Source: an uncultured Lachnospiraceae bacterium (lineage in GTDB: Bacteria; Bacillota; Clostridia; Lachnospirales; Lachnospiraceae). Taken from it: DNA of 52,883 nucleotides. Location of the stretch: NCBI GenBank assembly GCA_947627645.1, contig CANQWV010000002.1, forward strand, positions 1-52,883, given 5' to 3'. The position numbers and the translations under genes were made by a program. The stretch's first letter is position 1. Each line of letters opens with the position of its first letter. Of this stretch, positions 33,505-42,231 are shown in pieces. Under the pieces are notes generated by a model. The model did no database searches. It saw nothing but the letters and a program-made list of their open reading frames with translations, and was not told the origin of the DNA.

Positions 33505-33974
33505 GTAGAAATGGAAGAAGCCCGATAGAGGGCATTGACACTGCCGATAATAGTTTATGATAACTGGTCATTTTTCGTAGAAATGGAAGAAGCCCGATAG
33601 AGGGCATTGACACATTACTTCGTTCTTAAATCTTTCTCTACTCATAGTGGTAGAAATGGAAGAAGCCCGATAGAGGGCATTGACACCTTAGATACCCAAT
33701 CCTTGTATTCTTGGGTTTTTCGTAGAAATGGAAGAAGCCCGATAGAGGGCATTGACACATTTTGACAATCCTGACATTCAGTCTTAGTGGATGGTAGAAA
33801 TGGAAGAAGCCCGATAGAGGGCATTGACACCTTCTGTAGCTTCTGACAGTTCTTTCAGCAGGTCGTAGAAATGGAAGAAGCCCGATAGAGGGCATTGACA
33901 CAAGTAGCCTTTTAATGCAGGATTGATAGCGATTGCCATAGAAATGGAAGAAGCCCAGCTTAGGGTGTTGGTTC
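33505..33974 (+). CRISPR. CRISPR array 1 (type III, 7 repeats, 6 spacers)
   Basis: The 37-bp repeats begin GTAGAAATGGAAGAAGCCCG and end ATAGAGGGCATTGACAC. They start at 33505, 33577, 33650, 33722, 33794, 33865 and 33938. Spacers are 35, 36, 35, 35, 34 and 36 bp. The last repeat keeps only its first ~20 bases, which marks the leader-distal end and gives plus-strand transcription. The 3' end ATTGACAC resembles the ATTGAAA(C/G) 5' handle of type III crRNAs. GCCC/GGGC forms a short internal stem. Cas6 of cassette A lies just downstream. Confidence 0.97.
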
Positions 33975-34079
33975 CAGGCCGAAAACAAGCGCAAGACAGT
34001 TTGAGCTTTTGCAGGTTTCAGAGAAGTTTTTTGCAGTAGGGTGGATTGTGGTGACAACAGAAAAATTTTAAAATCCAGG

Positions 34080-34122
34080 AACAGGATTGGCTGGCGGAAA
34101 ATGCGTTGGCCAGTCCTGTTTT
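34080..34122 (+). terminator. Terminator-like hairpin after array 1
   Basis: AACAGGATTGGC pairs with GGCCAGTCCTGTT using wobbles, followed by TTTT in all. GCAGTAGGG occurs both before the hairpin (34033) and after it (34123). No gene is seen between the array and cas6. Confidence 0.6.
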
Positions 34123-34193
34123 GCAGTAGGGATACACAACATATGATTTTTGTGAAAAATGCCAAATAATCGGGAGTTTTGTCGGGACTTGTA

Positions 34194-34221
34194 TTGCATA
34201 TTATGGAAAAGCGTGTATAAT
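34194..34221 (+). promoter_or_regulatory. Promoter of cassette A (cas6 onwards)
   Basis: TTGCAT (34194-34199), a 16-bp spacer ending GTG and TATAAT (34216-34221) are seen. The segment TTGCATATTATGGAAAAG is near-identical to those at 39440 and 42321. Confidence 0.8.
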
Positions 34222-34279
34222 AAAAGCATATGCTGATTGAAATCTAATTGAGTGACGAGAGGATGTGCAACGGGGAAGA

Positions 34280-35218
34280 ATGAGAGATGAACTCCTAAGG
34301 CGACGGTTGTCTGTTCCGTATATTAAACTAAGGTTTTCGCTTGTTTTTCCGGATGGAGCGGAGCTTGTGCCGGAAAAGGTATCTGCGCTGCGGGGCGGCA
34401 TGGGTGAGATGCTCCTGCGGCAGAACTGCATAGGCGACCGGGACTGCCTGAACTGCAAATTTTCTGATGCTTGTATTGTCTATAAAACCATGTATACGAG
34501 AATGGAACGTCGACCCGCGTTTGTGCAGAGCGAGAGCAGCGTCGGCTATCTGATCGAGTGCGAGAGCCGACGTACACATTTCTACCCGGGAGACGGGTTC
34601 TTCTTTTATCTGACCTTATTCGGAGACAATGTTGTCTACTTCAGCCAGTATCTGCAGGCATTTTACCAGCTTGGAGTGGTCGGCATGGGAAAACGGAACG
34701 CCCGTTACCGCATCGATGAGGTGCGAAACAGCCGTGGACAGGTCGTTATGAAAGACGATCGCGTCTATGTCGAGAATTATAAGACCGAGCAGGTCTATGA
34801 TTATGTACAGAGACGTTTTCGTGAGCTGGAGAAGCAGGGATTTGCGGGCGAGATGGTTTTTCACACGCCGCTTTGCCTGAAATACCAGGGAGAATACATA
34901 AAGGAATTCAGCGCGGAGGCGGTGCTTCCGGCTCTTTTTCGGCGAATCATGATGATGGACTATTTTATCAGGGAATATATCGATCAGCCCGAGCTTGAGG
35001 GGCAGGAAATGCTGGAGCTCGCCGAACAGTATGCAGTGCCGCGGACAGTGCCGCGCTTCTCGGAGCGGAAAGGAGAGAAAATGTACCTGCGGGGGATCAC
35101 AGGCAGGATGAAGTTCGCGAGCATTCCGGATGTTTACATCCCTTACCTTCTGGCGGGCGAGCTTTTCCATATCGGGAAAAATACAAGCTTCGGCTTTGGG
35201 AGGTATACGCTTCGGTAG
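34280..35218 (+). CDS. cas6: CRISPR pre-crRNA endoribonuclease Cas6 (intact copy)
   Basis: ATG 34280 with GGGGAAG close upstream was chosen; GTG 34265 is an alternative. The protein is 312 aa. The N-terminal ferredoxin-like fold (RLSVPYIKLRFSLVFPDGAE) is followed by a four-Cys cluster (NCIGDRDCLNCKFSDAC, ~55-71). The C-terminal RAMP domain ends in ITGRMKFASIPDVYIPYLLA and GELFHIGKNTSFGFGRYTLR, the Gly-rich loop of the Cas6/DUF2276 family. It should cut repeat RNA at the base of the GCCC/GGGC stem. It is the only whole cas6 in the window, so all three arrays may depend on it. Confidence 0.92.
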   Translation: MRDELLRRRLSVPYIKLRFSLVFPDGAELVPEKVSALRGGMGEMLLRQNCIGDRDCLNCKFSDACIVYKTMYTRMERRPAFVQSESSVGYLIECESRRTHFYPGDGFFFYLTLFGDNVVYFSQYLQAFYQLGVVGMGKRNARYRIDEVRNSRGQVVMKDDRVYVENYKTEQVYDYVQRRFRELEKQGFAGEMVFHTPLCLKYQGEYIKEFSAEAVLPALFRRIMMMDYFIREYIDQPELEGQEMLELAEQYAVPRTVPRFSERKGEKMYLRGITGRMKFASIPDVYIPYLLAGELFHIGKNTSFGFGRYTLR

Positions 35219-35329
35219 GGCTCGCAGGCTTTAGCAGGATATAGGGATTTTTCAGTATTGCACAAGCGGGAAGACAGCGGCTCTGTGCATATGGAATCAG
35301 TTAATGCGAATTCAATGAGGGAGAAGGTG

Positions 35330-35689
35330 ATGGCAATAGAAACGGTATTTGTCAACTTTACAAATCATCCGTCGCGGCTGTGGGACGAGAGGCAGCGGGA
35401 AGCCGCCGAACGGTACGGGACGATCACGGACATCCCGTTCCCGGACGTGGATGCCTCGGGGGACGAGGCCTATATCGCCAGACTGGCAGAGGAATACCTG
35501 GGTAAGATACTGGCGCTGCATCCGGCGGCAGTGCTCTGCCAGGGAGAATTCACTCTGGCGTACCAGGTGATTACGAGGCTGAAAGAGAAAGGGATCACGG
35601 TGCTGGCTGCGTGCAGCACGCGGAATGTGAAAACGGAAGGAAACCGGAAGGAAGCCATATTTGTGTTCGAGAGATTTCGGGAGTACTGA
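35330..35689 (+). CDS. Small CRISPR ancillary protein, Csx15/Csx20-like (copy A)
   Basis: ATG 35330 has GGAGAAGG upstream. The 119-aa protein looks like a single Rossmann-like domain: VFVNFTNHPSRLWDERQREA, YGTITDIPFP, AAVLCQGEFTLAYQVITRLK and GITVLAACSTRNVKTEG. Proteins with an FTNHPS start and a QGEFTL block are found in type III loci. They resemble the small Csx15/Csx20 group proposed to degrade cyclic oligoadenylate; I am not sure of the exact family name. It precedes a CARF-HEPN nuclease, as does its copy at 42869 (about 80% identical by eye), which suggests it tempers that nuclease. Confidence 0.65.
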   Translation: MAIETVFVNFTNHPSRLWDERQREAAERYGTITDIPFPDVDASGDEAYIARLAEEYLGKILALHPAAVLCQGEFTLAYQVITRLKEKGITVLAACSTRNVKTEGNRKEAIFVFERFREY

Positions 35690-35724
35690 AAAGAGAGGGA
35701 AGTGTATTAAAGGAGGAACAGAAG

Positions 35725-37410
35725 ATGAAAAATGTGTTATTACTGTGCATAAGCCCGGTGAAGAAGAATGCCAGAAACAGTGAATATTTATTTCAGTCTG
35801 ATGACGCGGAAAACATTTATTTAAACGGGCTTATGACGAATGAAGCACCGACCAAAGCGATAATTCAACTGCTGAAACGTCGTGGAGGCGGTCAGAGACT
35901 GGATAAGGTTGTCGCAATCTGCTCTGAATCTGTTAGGAATGGAAAAGTCAAATTAACGGCAGAAGAGAATGACCTGGAGACGATGGAACTGTTCCGCGGG
36001 AAGGATCTTAGTCAGCTGTCACATTATGATGTTTACAGAGAACTGATAAATGATTATGCCTGCAAAGTGGATCCGACGTACGTATCTGCCGGAATCACAT
36101 ATGAGGAAGTTTATATTTCTGATACTCCGGAAGAGAATACTGTATCAAAGGCGGCAATCGAGGCTGCAAATCTGATAACGGGAATCGGAGAGCAGGTGGA
36201 ATTATACATCGATTACAACGGCGGGCCGCGTTCTATAGCATTTATGCTTTTGGCAATCGCTAATCTTATGAAGCTTCGGATGGTGAAAATTCGGCAGATT
36301 ATGTCGATGAACTTTGACAATAAGGTGGATAATAAGGTTCCGATTCAGAACATGGAGCCGGTGTTCGAAAGCTTTGATTTGATTGCTGGTATCAATGAGT
36401 ATGTAAACTATGGTCGGATCAAAGGATTGAATGAATACTTTCAGGCTTCTGATAATAAGGAGATAAAGAATCTTCTGCGTGAAATGGAGGAGTTTTCGAA
36501 TAATCTTCAGTTGTGCAGGACAGATTATGTCATGAAACATAAGGAAACATTGCTGGGACATCTGCAAAGTTATCAGAAGAGAGAGAAAGACAAGGCGGAG
36601 GAAGAAAAAACTGATGCTCGTGGACAGTTGTTCCTCTATGTGGTTGAGGATATTCTGGTGGGATATAAAGGCCTGCTTGACGGTGAAATTCCGCAAGTTA
36701 TAAAATGGTGTGTCGATCATGATTTTATACAGCAGGCGTTGACGTTTTGTTCAGAGGAAATGCCGGGATATTTTTGGAGAAGCGGGATATTTAAGGCAAG
36801 CCCGTTGGAGAAACCTGAATATAACAAATTTCTTGAATTAGTACACTCGAAAGAGGGGGAAAAATATTCCTCGCTTAGAAGCGATTACAGAATTAAGCAT
36901 GAGGAAGGTTCATCGAAATATGCCTATGAATGGATGATTTATTATCTTCCATTTTCCGCGAACAATAAAAAAAATAAGGACTATAAGGCGTTACTTGCAA
37001 ACGTAAATGAATCATACAAGAGGCAAATATTCTTTGGGCCAGATGTAAAAAAATATAATAATATAAAGAATGGATTAGGGCATTTCCAGGAATTCAATAT
37101 GACGAATATTCCATTAACCGACAAACAAATTTCCGCTGCAACTAGTTCTGCGGCGGCGCTTGTTTGGCAATTCAGGCAGACAAACAGGAGGGTGAAGAGC
37201 AAAATCCCGATAAATCGAAAGGCAATACTTGAGGAGATTTTTGTCGTCTATTTCTTGTTGAAGGGGCAGAGAAATATAACGAATCATGCAGCTGCTGCCT
37301 CTGGAGGTGATACCTCTGAAGTTGCTGCTTCTGAAGAAATAGCTGTATGGACCTATGGTCAGATCTGTAAAGTACTAAAACAGATGACTGAAGTTTTGAG
37401 AAAGATATGA
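35725..37410 (+). CDS. CARF-HEPN ribonuclease, Csx1/Csm6-like (copy A)
   Basis: AAAGGAGG lies 8 nt before ATG 35725. In the 561-aa protein, the N-terminal ~190 residues form a CARF-type Rossmann domain (NVLLLCISPVKKN, RLDKVVAICSESVR) with the conserved ELYIDYNGGPRSIAFMLLA block that contacts cyclic oligoadenylate in Csx1/TM1812-type proteins. A helical middle follows. The C-terminal HEPN domain has KGQRNITNHA (R-x4-H, ~516-521), the RNase active site. When Cas10 senses target RNA and makes cOA, such enzymes cut RNA without sequence preference. It sits between the small putative ring-nuclease-like gene and cas10. Confidence 0.85.
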   Translation: MKNVLLLCISPVKKNARNSEYLFQSDDAENIYLNGLMTNEAPTKAIIQLLKRRGGGQRLDKVVAICSESVRNGKVKLTAEENDLETMELFRGKDLSQLSHYDVYRELINDYACKVDPTYVSAGITYEEVYISDTPEENTVSKAAIEAANLITGIGEQVELYIDYNGGPRSIAFMLLAIANLMKLRMVKIRQIMSMNFDNKVDNKVPIQNMEPVFESFDLIAGINEYVNYGRIKGLNEYFQASDNKEIKNLLREMEEFSNNLQLCRTDYVMKHKETLLGHLQSYQKREKDKAEEEKTDARGQLFLYVVEDILVGYKGLLDGEIPQVIKWCVDHDFIQQALTFCSEEMPGYFWRSGIFKASPLEKPEYNKFLELVHSKEGEKYSSLRSDYRIKHEEGSSKYAYEWMIYYLPFSANNKKNKDYKALLANVNESYKRQIFFGPDVKKYNNIKNGLGHFQEFNMTNIPLTDKQISAATSSAAALVWQFRQTNRRVKSKIPINRKAILEEIFVVYFLLKGQRNITNHAAAASGGDTSEVAASEEIAVWTYGQICKVLKQMTEVLRKI

Positions 37411-37421
37411 GGAGGGTTAGC

Positions 37422-39062
37422 ATGAGCGGTAACAAATACGTGCTGGCAATGTACGACATCCGCGGGAAACAGGACTTCATCTACAGGAGCAGCAAGATGA
37501 AAGAGATCATAGGAGCTTCTTATATGATCCGCGACTGTTTCGAGGACTATTTATTTCCGGCTGCCAGGACATATTCGAAAGAAGAAAAAGGGATATTTAC
37601 CTATAAATCAAAGGGTGGGCGTGTGAAAGCGGAGGATTTGAAAGACCGGGACAAGATTTTCTCCAGGGAGAACTTTGAACGCCACAAGAATGAAGGATAT
37701 GTGGGAGAGGTCGTGTACGACGGCGGAGGAAACTTTTGGGTGTTATATAAGGATCTGGATACATACAGAGAGATCAATAAGCGATTCTATAGGGAGGTCC
37801 TTGAGGGAACCTATTCGCTTAAAGTGCTTTCATCCTACATCGAAGGCGTTGATTTTGAAGATTTCCCAGGCGATCGTCAGAAGCTGTACGCGCTTCACAG
37901 GAAGAATGAGCAGAAAGAGGATATGCTTCATCCGGTGAACGCTTTGCCAATCGTGCAGGTGGACTATCGCAGCTCCCTTCCGCTGGCTGCAAAACAGAAG
38001 ATTGGAAACGGGCCGGACGAGAAAGTCAGCTATGAGAGCAAACGAAAATATGACAAATATGCCGAGGTCATGAGCAGAAAGTCCTATGACAGAAACGTGG
38101 AGGGCAACAGGATCCTTGATGAGCTGGTGACGGAAAAGGGAGAGGAGAGTCTGCTCGCAGTCATCTATATAGACGGCAACAATATGGGCGCGAAAGTACA
38201 GAAGTGCCTGGGCAATTCGAAATCATATAAAGAGTGTGTACAGGCGCTGAGAGAATTTTCAGCAGAAATCCAGAAGAACTATATTGATGATCGGATAGAT
38301 GACGTGGACGAGCTGCTGGATAAAATACACGAGAAGAAAAACGGGCAGAGCAGCAAAAAAGCAGACGAAAAAAACCAAGACAACGATAAGGAAAAGAAGG
38401 ACGGAAGCAAAGAACGCCGTTTTGTTGTATATGCGGGAGATGAGGTGACTTTCATCTGCAATGCCAGAAACGCATACAGGATTGCGAAGAACTACCTGAA
38501 GAAGCTGGAGGCTTCCAATACGGAGGGAGAACCGCGGACTTCCTGCGCGGGTATTGCAATCTTCCACAGCCACGCGCCGTTTGCGGACGCGTACCGGATC
38601 GCGGAGGAGTGCTGCGAATCCGGAAAACAGTGGATGAAGGCGCAGAGAATATCAAACGCGTCTCTGCTTGATTTTCACTACTGTCAGGGCGCGATCGGAG
38701 TATCGCTCGAGGAGATACGCAGACAGGAGGAAACCGCTGAGGATCATCTGCCATGGTTGATCTGCGGAGATAACAGTCTGAAGGAAGAGAAAAAGGCTGT
38801 GACGGAAGAACAGGTGAAAGCGATGCAGGAGCAGCTTGTAAAAGCAGGAAGAAGCAACATCAAAAATCTGCTGTTCAGCGCGAAAAAGAGTGAGGCTGAT
38901 TTTGCAATGGAGCTGGAGCGGATCCGGGCGCATCAGACTGAGAAAGGGATTGACTTCACGCTGGGAGGAGAACTGAAGAACGAGACTGTACGCCAATTGA
39001 TTTACGATATGGTCATGGTTTATGATCTCTGGTTTGCCGATTCGGACGAAAAGGAGGCGTGA
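37422..39062 (+). CDS. cas10: Cas10-like protein with AGDE palm motif (cassette A)
   Basis: GGAGG lies 7 nt before ATG 37422. The 546-aa protein begins KYVLAMYDIRGKQDFIYRSS and continues with KMKEIIGASYMIRDCF, typical of Cmr2/Cas10-like palm proteins. LAVIYIDGNNMGAKVQ (~245) is one palm, and FVVYAGDEVTFICNA (~337) the second, at the place of GGDD. AGDE changes the second Asp to Glu, so cyclase activity is doubtful. No HD nuclease domain is apparent, and the length is well below that of Cas10 in III-A/III-B. A Lys/Asp-rich disordered insert (~305-330) precedes the motif. Confidence 0.82.
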   Translation: MSGNKYVLAMYDIRGKQDFIYRSSKMKEIIGASYMIRDCFEDYLFPAARTYSKEEKGIFTYKSKGGRVKAEDLKDRDKIFSRENFERHKNEGYVGEVVYDGGGNFWVLYKDLDTYREINKRFYREVLEGTYSLKVLSSYIEGVDFEDFPGDRQKLYALHRKNEQKEDMLHPVNALPIVQVDYRSSLPLAAKQKIGNGPDEKVSYESKRKYDKYAEVMSRKSYDRNVEGNRILDELVTEKGEESLLAVIYIDGNNMGAKVQKCLGNSKSYKECVQALREFSAEIQKNYIDDRIDDVDELLDKIHEKKNGQSSKKADEKNQDNDKEKKDGSKERRFVVYAGDEVTFICNARNAYRIAKNYLKKLEASNTEGEPRTSCAGIAIFHSHAPFADAYRIAEECCESGKQWMKAQRISNASLLDFHYCQGAIGVSLEEIRRQEETAEDHLPWLICGDNSLKEEKKAVTEEQVKAMQEQLVKAGRSNIKNLLFSAKKSEADFAMELERIRAHQTEKGIDFTLGGELKNETVRQLIYDMVMVYDLWFADSDEKEA

Positions 39063-39065
39063 GGA

Positions 39066-39439
39066 ATGAATAAGAAAAAGGGAGAAATCAGGATAACTCT
39101 CAAGTCGGATCTATGCGCAGGTTCCGGATATTCTTACGCAGGGATCGTCGACAGCGACGCCTGCTATGACACGTGCGGACTGCCGTATATTCCGGCGAAG
39201 CGCCTGAAAGGCTGCCTGCGCGAGGCTGCAAAGATGATCGGAATATCTCCGGAGCAGGAAGAACGGATTTTCGGAAAAGCGGGTCAGAACAGCGCTGTCG
39301 GCGTTTTCTGGAAAACGCATATATAGAAAACTATGAGCAGCTGTATCGTGAATTATCCGGCATGGATATGAGCGATATTTGCTCAGGAGATCACAGCCGA
39401 CATATGCGAATGAGGACAGCTTCTATACTATTCAAACTA
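39066..39439 (+). pseudogene. Frameshifted, truncated csx10-like RAMP gene
   Basis: ATG 39066 starts a clear RAMP/Cas7-like N-terminus: IRITLKSDLCAGSGYSYAGI, then VDSDACYDTCGLPYIPAKRL and KGCLREAAKMIG, as in Csx10 of III-D loci. The frame ends at a TAG at 39324-39326. The +1-shifted frame continues the protein (NAYIENYEQLYRELSGMDMS) for about 40 codons. It then loses similarity and runs into the promoter at 39440. At least the last two thirds of the gene, and all other cassette-A effector genes, are missing. Confidence 0.85.
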
Positions 39440-39611
39440 TTGCATATTGTGGAAAAGAGTGTATAATAATATCATATGAGAGTTTTTTTACGTTGAAAAA
39501 CAGAAAAACCCAAAAACGGGACTGAAAAAGCTTGTTTTCAGAATATTCTGTGAATTGAACGCAAAAATGAGCCGTGAATCCCTTATAACTACGGGCTTTC
39601 CAGACCTGACC
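39440..39611 (+). promoter_or_regulatory. Promoter and leader of CRISPR array 2
   Basis: TTGCAT (39440-39445) and TATAAT (39462-39467) are spaced 16 bp apart, directly abutting the csx10 remnant. The leader has CATATGAGAG, CAGAAAAACCCAAAAA, CAGAATATTCTG (39539-39550) and CCCTTATA (39580-39587), at the same distances from the first repeat as in array 1. Confidence 0.88.
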
Positions 39612-39799
39612 GTAGAAATGAAGGACGCCCGAGAGAGGGCATTGACACCATCCTGTCCTCGTACTTGCCGAGTGCCTGGTTCCAGGTAGAAATGAAGGAC
39701 GCCCGAGAGAGGGCATTGACACACGAGTACCCGGTCGCTCACCGCCATGATGACGGGTCGCCGTAGAAATGAGAGATGCCCGAGAGAGGGCATTGATGT
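39612..39799 (+). CRISPR. CRISPR array 2 (type III, 3 repeats, 2 spacers)
   Basis: The 37-bp repeats begin GTAGAAATGAAGGACGCCCG and end AGAGAGGGCATTGACAC. They start at 39612, 39686 and 39763. Spacers are 37 and 40 bp. The third repeat is altered near position 11-15 and at its 3' end (CATTGATGTA), so it is the distal one. Read in reverse, the first spacer has an open frame W-N-Q-A-L-G-K-Y-E-D, compatible with but not proof of a phage gene source. Confidence 0.95.
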
Positions 39800-39923
39800 A
39801 CTGCAAAGGACATGGTCGTTTCGGCGATGTCTTTTGTTTATATCAGGATTTACATAGAGAACGTATGTGCAGGGAGTTCCTACAAATTCAGGAATTCTGT
39901 TACCCCAAAGAAATGCAGATTGT

Positions 39924-39966
39924 CAGTCAAGATCACCAGCTAAGCTGATGGACTTGACTGTTTTTT
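39924..39966 (+). terminator. Intrinsic terminator downstream of array 2
   Basis: CAGTCAAG (39924-39931) pairs with CTTGACTG (39953-39960), followed by T6. Between the array and this site, and from here to 40105, I see no gene. Confidence 0.85.
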
Positions 39967-40105
39967 ATTCTTTTGCCGGGTGATTTTGCTCCTGATATTC
40001 CATATTTCGAATCATGAATTAATTATAAAAACTTGCTCTCATGAAGCGTTCGAAAAAATTTAAAAACATTTGCGGTAAAATTGGGACAAATGGAGGTGAG
40101 GAGCT

Positions 40106-40291
40106 ATGAAATTTGAAATGTACAATCTGCATACGGATTTATGCAGACCGTGTGACGGTATCTGCGGTATTCTGAATTACCATCGTCTGAGAGGAAGGAT
40201 AAAGAAGGTCATCGATCAGACGGGAGTAGTTGTCTATCAGAGATTGGAACAAAGTGTATTAAGAGATACGGTGAAAAGTGAGGAGGATTGA
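40106..40291 (+). CDS. Small protein of unknown function
   Basis: This 61-aa protein starts at ATG 40106 behind the strong GGAGGTGAGGAG. It has three Cys in DLCRPCDGICGIL, a possible small metal or disulfide cluster, and a basic middle (HRLRGRIKKVID). I do not recognise it. It lies between the two CRISPR cassettes and ends 5 bp before the next gene, with which it is probably co-transcribed. Confidence 0.6.
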   Translation: MKFEMYNLHTDLCRPCDGICGILNYHRLRGRIKKVIDQTGVVVYQRLEQSVLRDTVKSEED

Positions 40292-40296
40292 TAAGA

Positions 40297-40797
40297 ATGG
40301 ACGATATGATAAGCATCATAATACCGGTAGCATTGATCTTAATGATTTTCCAGATGGTTTCCTGGTTCAAAACTCAAAAAAGAGTAAGGGTCAACCTGCG
40401 GGAAGTCGAATCCACGAAAGCAGCGTTAGAAGAGTGCTCCGCAAGCATATACTATAAGGCAAAAAAACTGAAAAAAGCTCTGGACGATGACCCGGAATAT
40501 ACCGGTAGCAGCCTGGAGCAGGTGAAGTCGTGCTGCGAAGCATACGTTAAGGAACTGCAAAGAGCAGTCAGTTTACACGAGGCGTATCAGGGCGCAGCGA
40601 AATCCGCCGGCCATAATCTTGAGAAACAGCGCTTGATTACGAATATGATGGGCGGAACCGGCGATATGTCCAGCCTGTTTTACTATGCCAATGCGTCCAG
40701 AATGAACAAGGCTGTGAACACAGGAACCGACATGAATGTTGACATTTTACTTTTGGAGAGGGCGAGGGAGTACATGACACGTTTCGCTAATGCCTGA
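40297..40797 (+). CDS. Membrane-anchored LemA-like coiled-coil protein
   Basis: ATG 40297 was chosen, with GAGGA about 9 nt upstream. The 166-aa protein has one N-terminal TM helix (SIIIPVALILMIFQMVSW), then a long helical region (VNLREVESTKAALEECSASI, VKELQRAVSLHEAYQGAA). The N-out, helical-bundle layout recalls LemA-type proteins, but the sequence match is weak. Function is unknown. It is accessory cargo between the CRISPR cassettes. Confidence 0.55.
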   Translation: MDDMISIIIPVALILMIFQMVSWFKTQKRVRVNLREVESTKAALEECSASIYYKAKKLKKALDDDPEYTGSSLEQVKSCCEAYVKELQRAVSLHEAYQGAAKSAGHNLEKQRLITNMMGGTGDMSSLFYYANASRMNKAVNTGTDMNVDILLLERAREYMTRFANA

Positions 40798-40802
40798 ACC
40801 CT

Positions 40803-41022
40803 ATCGATAAATTGGAACACCACAAGAATGAAATAGAACGGGAAATCTTTCGTCTCAGTGATCCGTAAGAAGCTGCCCTGGCTCCTATCCGAACCATGCC
40901 TGGCTTTGATAAGAACCCGCTCACTATCATTCAGGTGCTCTCTGAGACCGGGGCGGATATGTCTGTTTTCCCCACAGCCAAAAATCTCGTTTCATGGGCT
41001 GGATGTTGTCCACGTATAGAAG
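40803..41022 (+). pseudogene. IS110-family transposase remnant
   Basis: One reading frame encodes IDKLEHHKNEIEREIFRL, a TAA, then EAALAPIRTMPGFDKNPLTI and IQVLSETGADMSVFPTAKNL with VSWAGCCPR. This is the central-to-C-terminal Transposase_20 region of IS110/IS116 elements (GxDxxxFPSAKxLxSWAGLxP). Both ends are missing and the frame has a stop, so it is a dead fragment. Confidence 0.85.
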
Positions 41023-41037
41023 GAGGAGTGATGTACT

Positions 41038-42231
41038 ATGAAGTTTGTTATAGACTGTGTGAATCGTATGCGTTATGCATTTCTTGCCTATCGGTTCAAC
41101 AGACAATTGAAGAAAGCGGAGCAGGGGAATCGGGAGGCACAGCGGTACGTGGGAATGGCCTACGCCGAGGGAAAAGGCGTGCATTTCGACCGGGACAAGG
41201 CGGTCGAATGGCTCGGGACGGCTGCAGAAACGAAGGACGGGAAAACCCTGTACATACTGGGTAATCTTTATCGATTTGAGCTTCCGCATGATAATGACAA
41301 AGCGCTTGCATATTATCGACAGGCTGCTGCGCTGGGATATGCGCCTGCGATTTATATGGTGGGCTATGCGTATGAAAACGGCGAAGCTGTAGAAAGGAAC
41401 GAGCAGGAGGCCTTAAACTGGTATGAGCGGGCGGCAGAACTTGGGAACATGGATGCGCAGGCTCGCATGGGACTGATTTATTATATGGGAAGATATCGGG
41501 AGAAGGATCTGGAAAAAGCGTTTGACTATTATCGAAAAGCAGCAAAGCAGGGGGAACCTGGTGCACAGGCAAACCTGGCGCATTGCTATGAGGCCGGCGA
41601 AGGGACGCAGGTAAACCTGCGCAAGGCGGTCAAATGGTTCAAAAAATCCGCATGGCGGGGAGACATCGCTGGGCTATACTGCATGGGAAAGTATTACCAA
41701 GAAGGCAAGGCGGTGAAAAAAAGCCCGAAAAAGGCGCTTCGGTACTTTTTTGCCGCCGGATATTTATGGCCGGCCGCACAGTACGAGATAGGCGTTGCCT
41801 ACGAAGCAGGTTCTGGCGTGAAACAGGATGTGCAGGAGGCATTCAAATGGTACGCGAGCGCGGCGTGTTCAGGGAACATCAGGGCACAGGAGCGGCTGGG
41901 CAGGGCGTATCTTCTCGGAACATACGTCGAGCGAAATATCCATAAGTGTATGGAGTGGATGGAAAAGGCCGCAAAGCAAGGGCATCCGCAAGCTGTTGGG
42001 TTTTTGACCGAGCTCTATGGCACCGGCGTGTTTGGCGAAGAGAAATACGAAAAGGCGTTTGAGCTTGACGCGGAGCGAACTGAACAAGTGCGGCAGCGGC
42101 AGTCGCACACGGAACAGGAAGAATTTGGATGGACATGGGAAAAGCAGGCACGCAACGAGATCGATGCGGAATATCATCTTGCCGGATTGTCCATACGTGA
42201 TATCTTGAGAGGGAGGAAACCTTGTGAATGA
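41038..42231 (+). CDS. Sel1-like repeat (SLR) protein
   Basis: AAGGAGGAG precedes ATG 41038. The 397-aa protein has about eight Sel1/TPR-like repeats of ~36 residues (for example YVGMAYAEGKGVHFDRDKAV, YMVGYAYENGEAVERNEQEA, YEIGVAYEAGSGVKQDVQEA), then a charged C-terminal tail. There is no signal peptide. SLR proteins act as scaffolds in protein-protein contacts. The gene is not homologous to known cas genes, and its position between two CRISPR cassettes may be passive. A small coupled gene follows and is cut short. Confidence 0.88.
   Translation: MKFVIDCVNRMRYAFLAYRFNRQLKKAEQGNREAQRYVGMAYAEGKGVHFDRDKAVEWLGTAAETKDGKTLYILGNLYRFELPHDNDKALAYYRQAAALGYAPAIYMVGYAYENGEAVERNEQEALNWYERAAELGNMDAQARMGLIYYMGRYREKDLEKAFDYYRKAAKQGEPGAQANLAHCYEAGEGTQVNLRKAVKWFKKSAWRGDIAGLYCMGKYYQEGKAVKKSPKKALRYFFAAGYLWPAAQYEIGVAYEAGSGVKQDVQEAFKWYASAACSGNIRAQERLGRAYLLGTYVERNIHKCMEWMEKAAKQGHPQAVGFLTELYGTGVFGEEKYEKAFELDAERTEQVRQRQSHTEQEEFGWTWEKQARNEIDAEYHLAGLSIRDILRGRKPCE

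Noticed and set aside
33505-33974. Transcription of array 1 from the minus strand
   Set aside because: The degenerate repeat is at the right end, leader homology is on the left, and ATTGACAC resembles the type III handle only on the plus strand.
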